The notes under the pieces are model-generated. The model saw nothing but the letters and a program-made list of their open reading frames with translations. It was not told where the DNA came from and did not search any database. From Companilactobacillus metriopterae (lineage in GTDB: Bacteria > Bacillota > Bacilli > Lactobacillales > Lactobacillaceae), in assembly GCF_004117915.1 (NCBI RefSeq), contig NZ_RSTD01000003.1, forward strand, positions 124,001-188,000: DNA of 64,000 bases. Reading direction: 5' to 3'. Of the stretch, positions 63,932 through 64,000 are shown piece by piece. The translations under genes and the position numbers were made by a program. The number at the start of each line of letters is the position of its first letter. Within the stretch, counting starts at the first letter, position 1.

Positions 63932-64000
63932 ATGAAAAAAGTATTGAGAAGTTTACTTATCGCAACAATGATTGGAACGTCAGTCGTAGGAGTTAATCCA
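63932..64000 (+). CDS. Secreted protein, start only (runs off right edge)
   Basis: Twenty-three codons: MKKVLRSLLIATMIGTSVVG and VNP. A typical Sec signal peptide start with a GGGAGGAAAAG site before the ATG. A third secreted protein gene in a row with 61435 and 62765. The product is not identifiable from the visible part. Confidence 0.75.
   Translation, partial: MKKVLRSLLIATMIGTSVVGVNP

Overview
The window reads as chromosome of a low-GC Gram-positive lactic acid bacterium of the Lactobacillaceae. Support: strong G-rich ribosome binding sites, a T-box ahead of asnA, beta-glucoside PTS genes, PepN and C69 peptidases, DUF975 and DUF915 families, SLAP-like surface domains, an agmatine deiminase pathway and a lactococcin 972-type locus. 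A Companilactobacillus-like genus is my best guess; this is inference, because no rRNA or marker gene is present. There are no tRNA genes, CRISPR arrays or intact insertion sequences.

Layout. 1-6.4 kb: the start of a secreted protein, a zinc-ribbon gene coupled to a nonsense-mutated peptide deformylase, two DUF975 membrane proteins, asnA with its T-box leader, a matrixin-type metalloprotease and a C69 dipeptidase. 6.5-10.7 kb: a GntR-controlled beta-glucoside PTS / 6-phospho-beta-glucosidase operon. 10.7-11.9 kb: two paralogous 25-residue peptide genes, a small XRE regulator and a YjbR-like gene. 12-16 kb: PepN and a zinc alcohol dehydrogenase. 16-27 kb: a defence-like island with a GIY-YIG protein, a complete type I restriction-modification operon (hsdRMS) and an AT-rich reverse transcriptase with a structured leader and a divergent promoter. 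27-30.4 kb: a TetR-controlled ABC exporter and a membrane-anchored XRE regulator. 30.6-36.1 kb: the agmatine-to-putrescine pathway with two deiminase paralogues and an RpiR regulator. 36.1-39.4 kb: a lactococcin 972-like bacteriocin divergent from its membrane protein/ABC pair. 40.6-43.6 kb: a LexA-box-preceded ImmA-like peptidase, a CI-like repressor and a repressible operon (holin-like protein, SLAP-like protein, signal-less DUF915 hydrolase). 43.6-64 kb: a polytopic membrane protein, an ABC plus DesK/NarL two-component operon, redox enzymes, exporters, Sir2, a PerR-like Fur protein with two VIT-family transporters, and secreted DUF915 and SLAP-like proteins.

Three dispersed ~125-nt elements (about 2676, 11987 and 15983) share a promoter region, three C-runs and an intrinsic terminator. 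They look like a multicopy sRNA family able to pair with the G-rich Shine-Dalgarno sites common here.

The four signals most worth following are: (1) the reverse transcriptase with its hairpin leader, divergent small RNA and shared inverted repeat; (2) the C-rich sRNA family; (3) the twin MITLFNY/DEFFDGT peptides beside an XRE regulator; (4) the compact SOS-linked ImmA/repressor/holin/hydrolase cassette.
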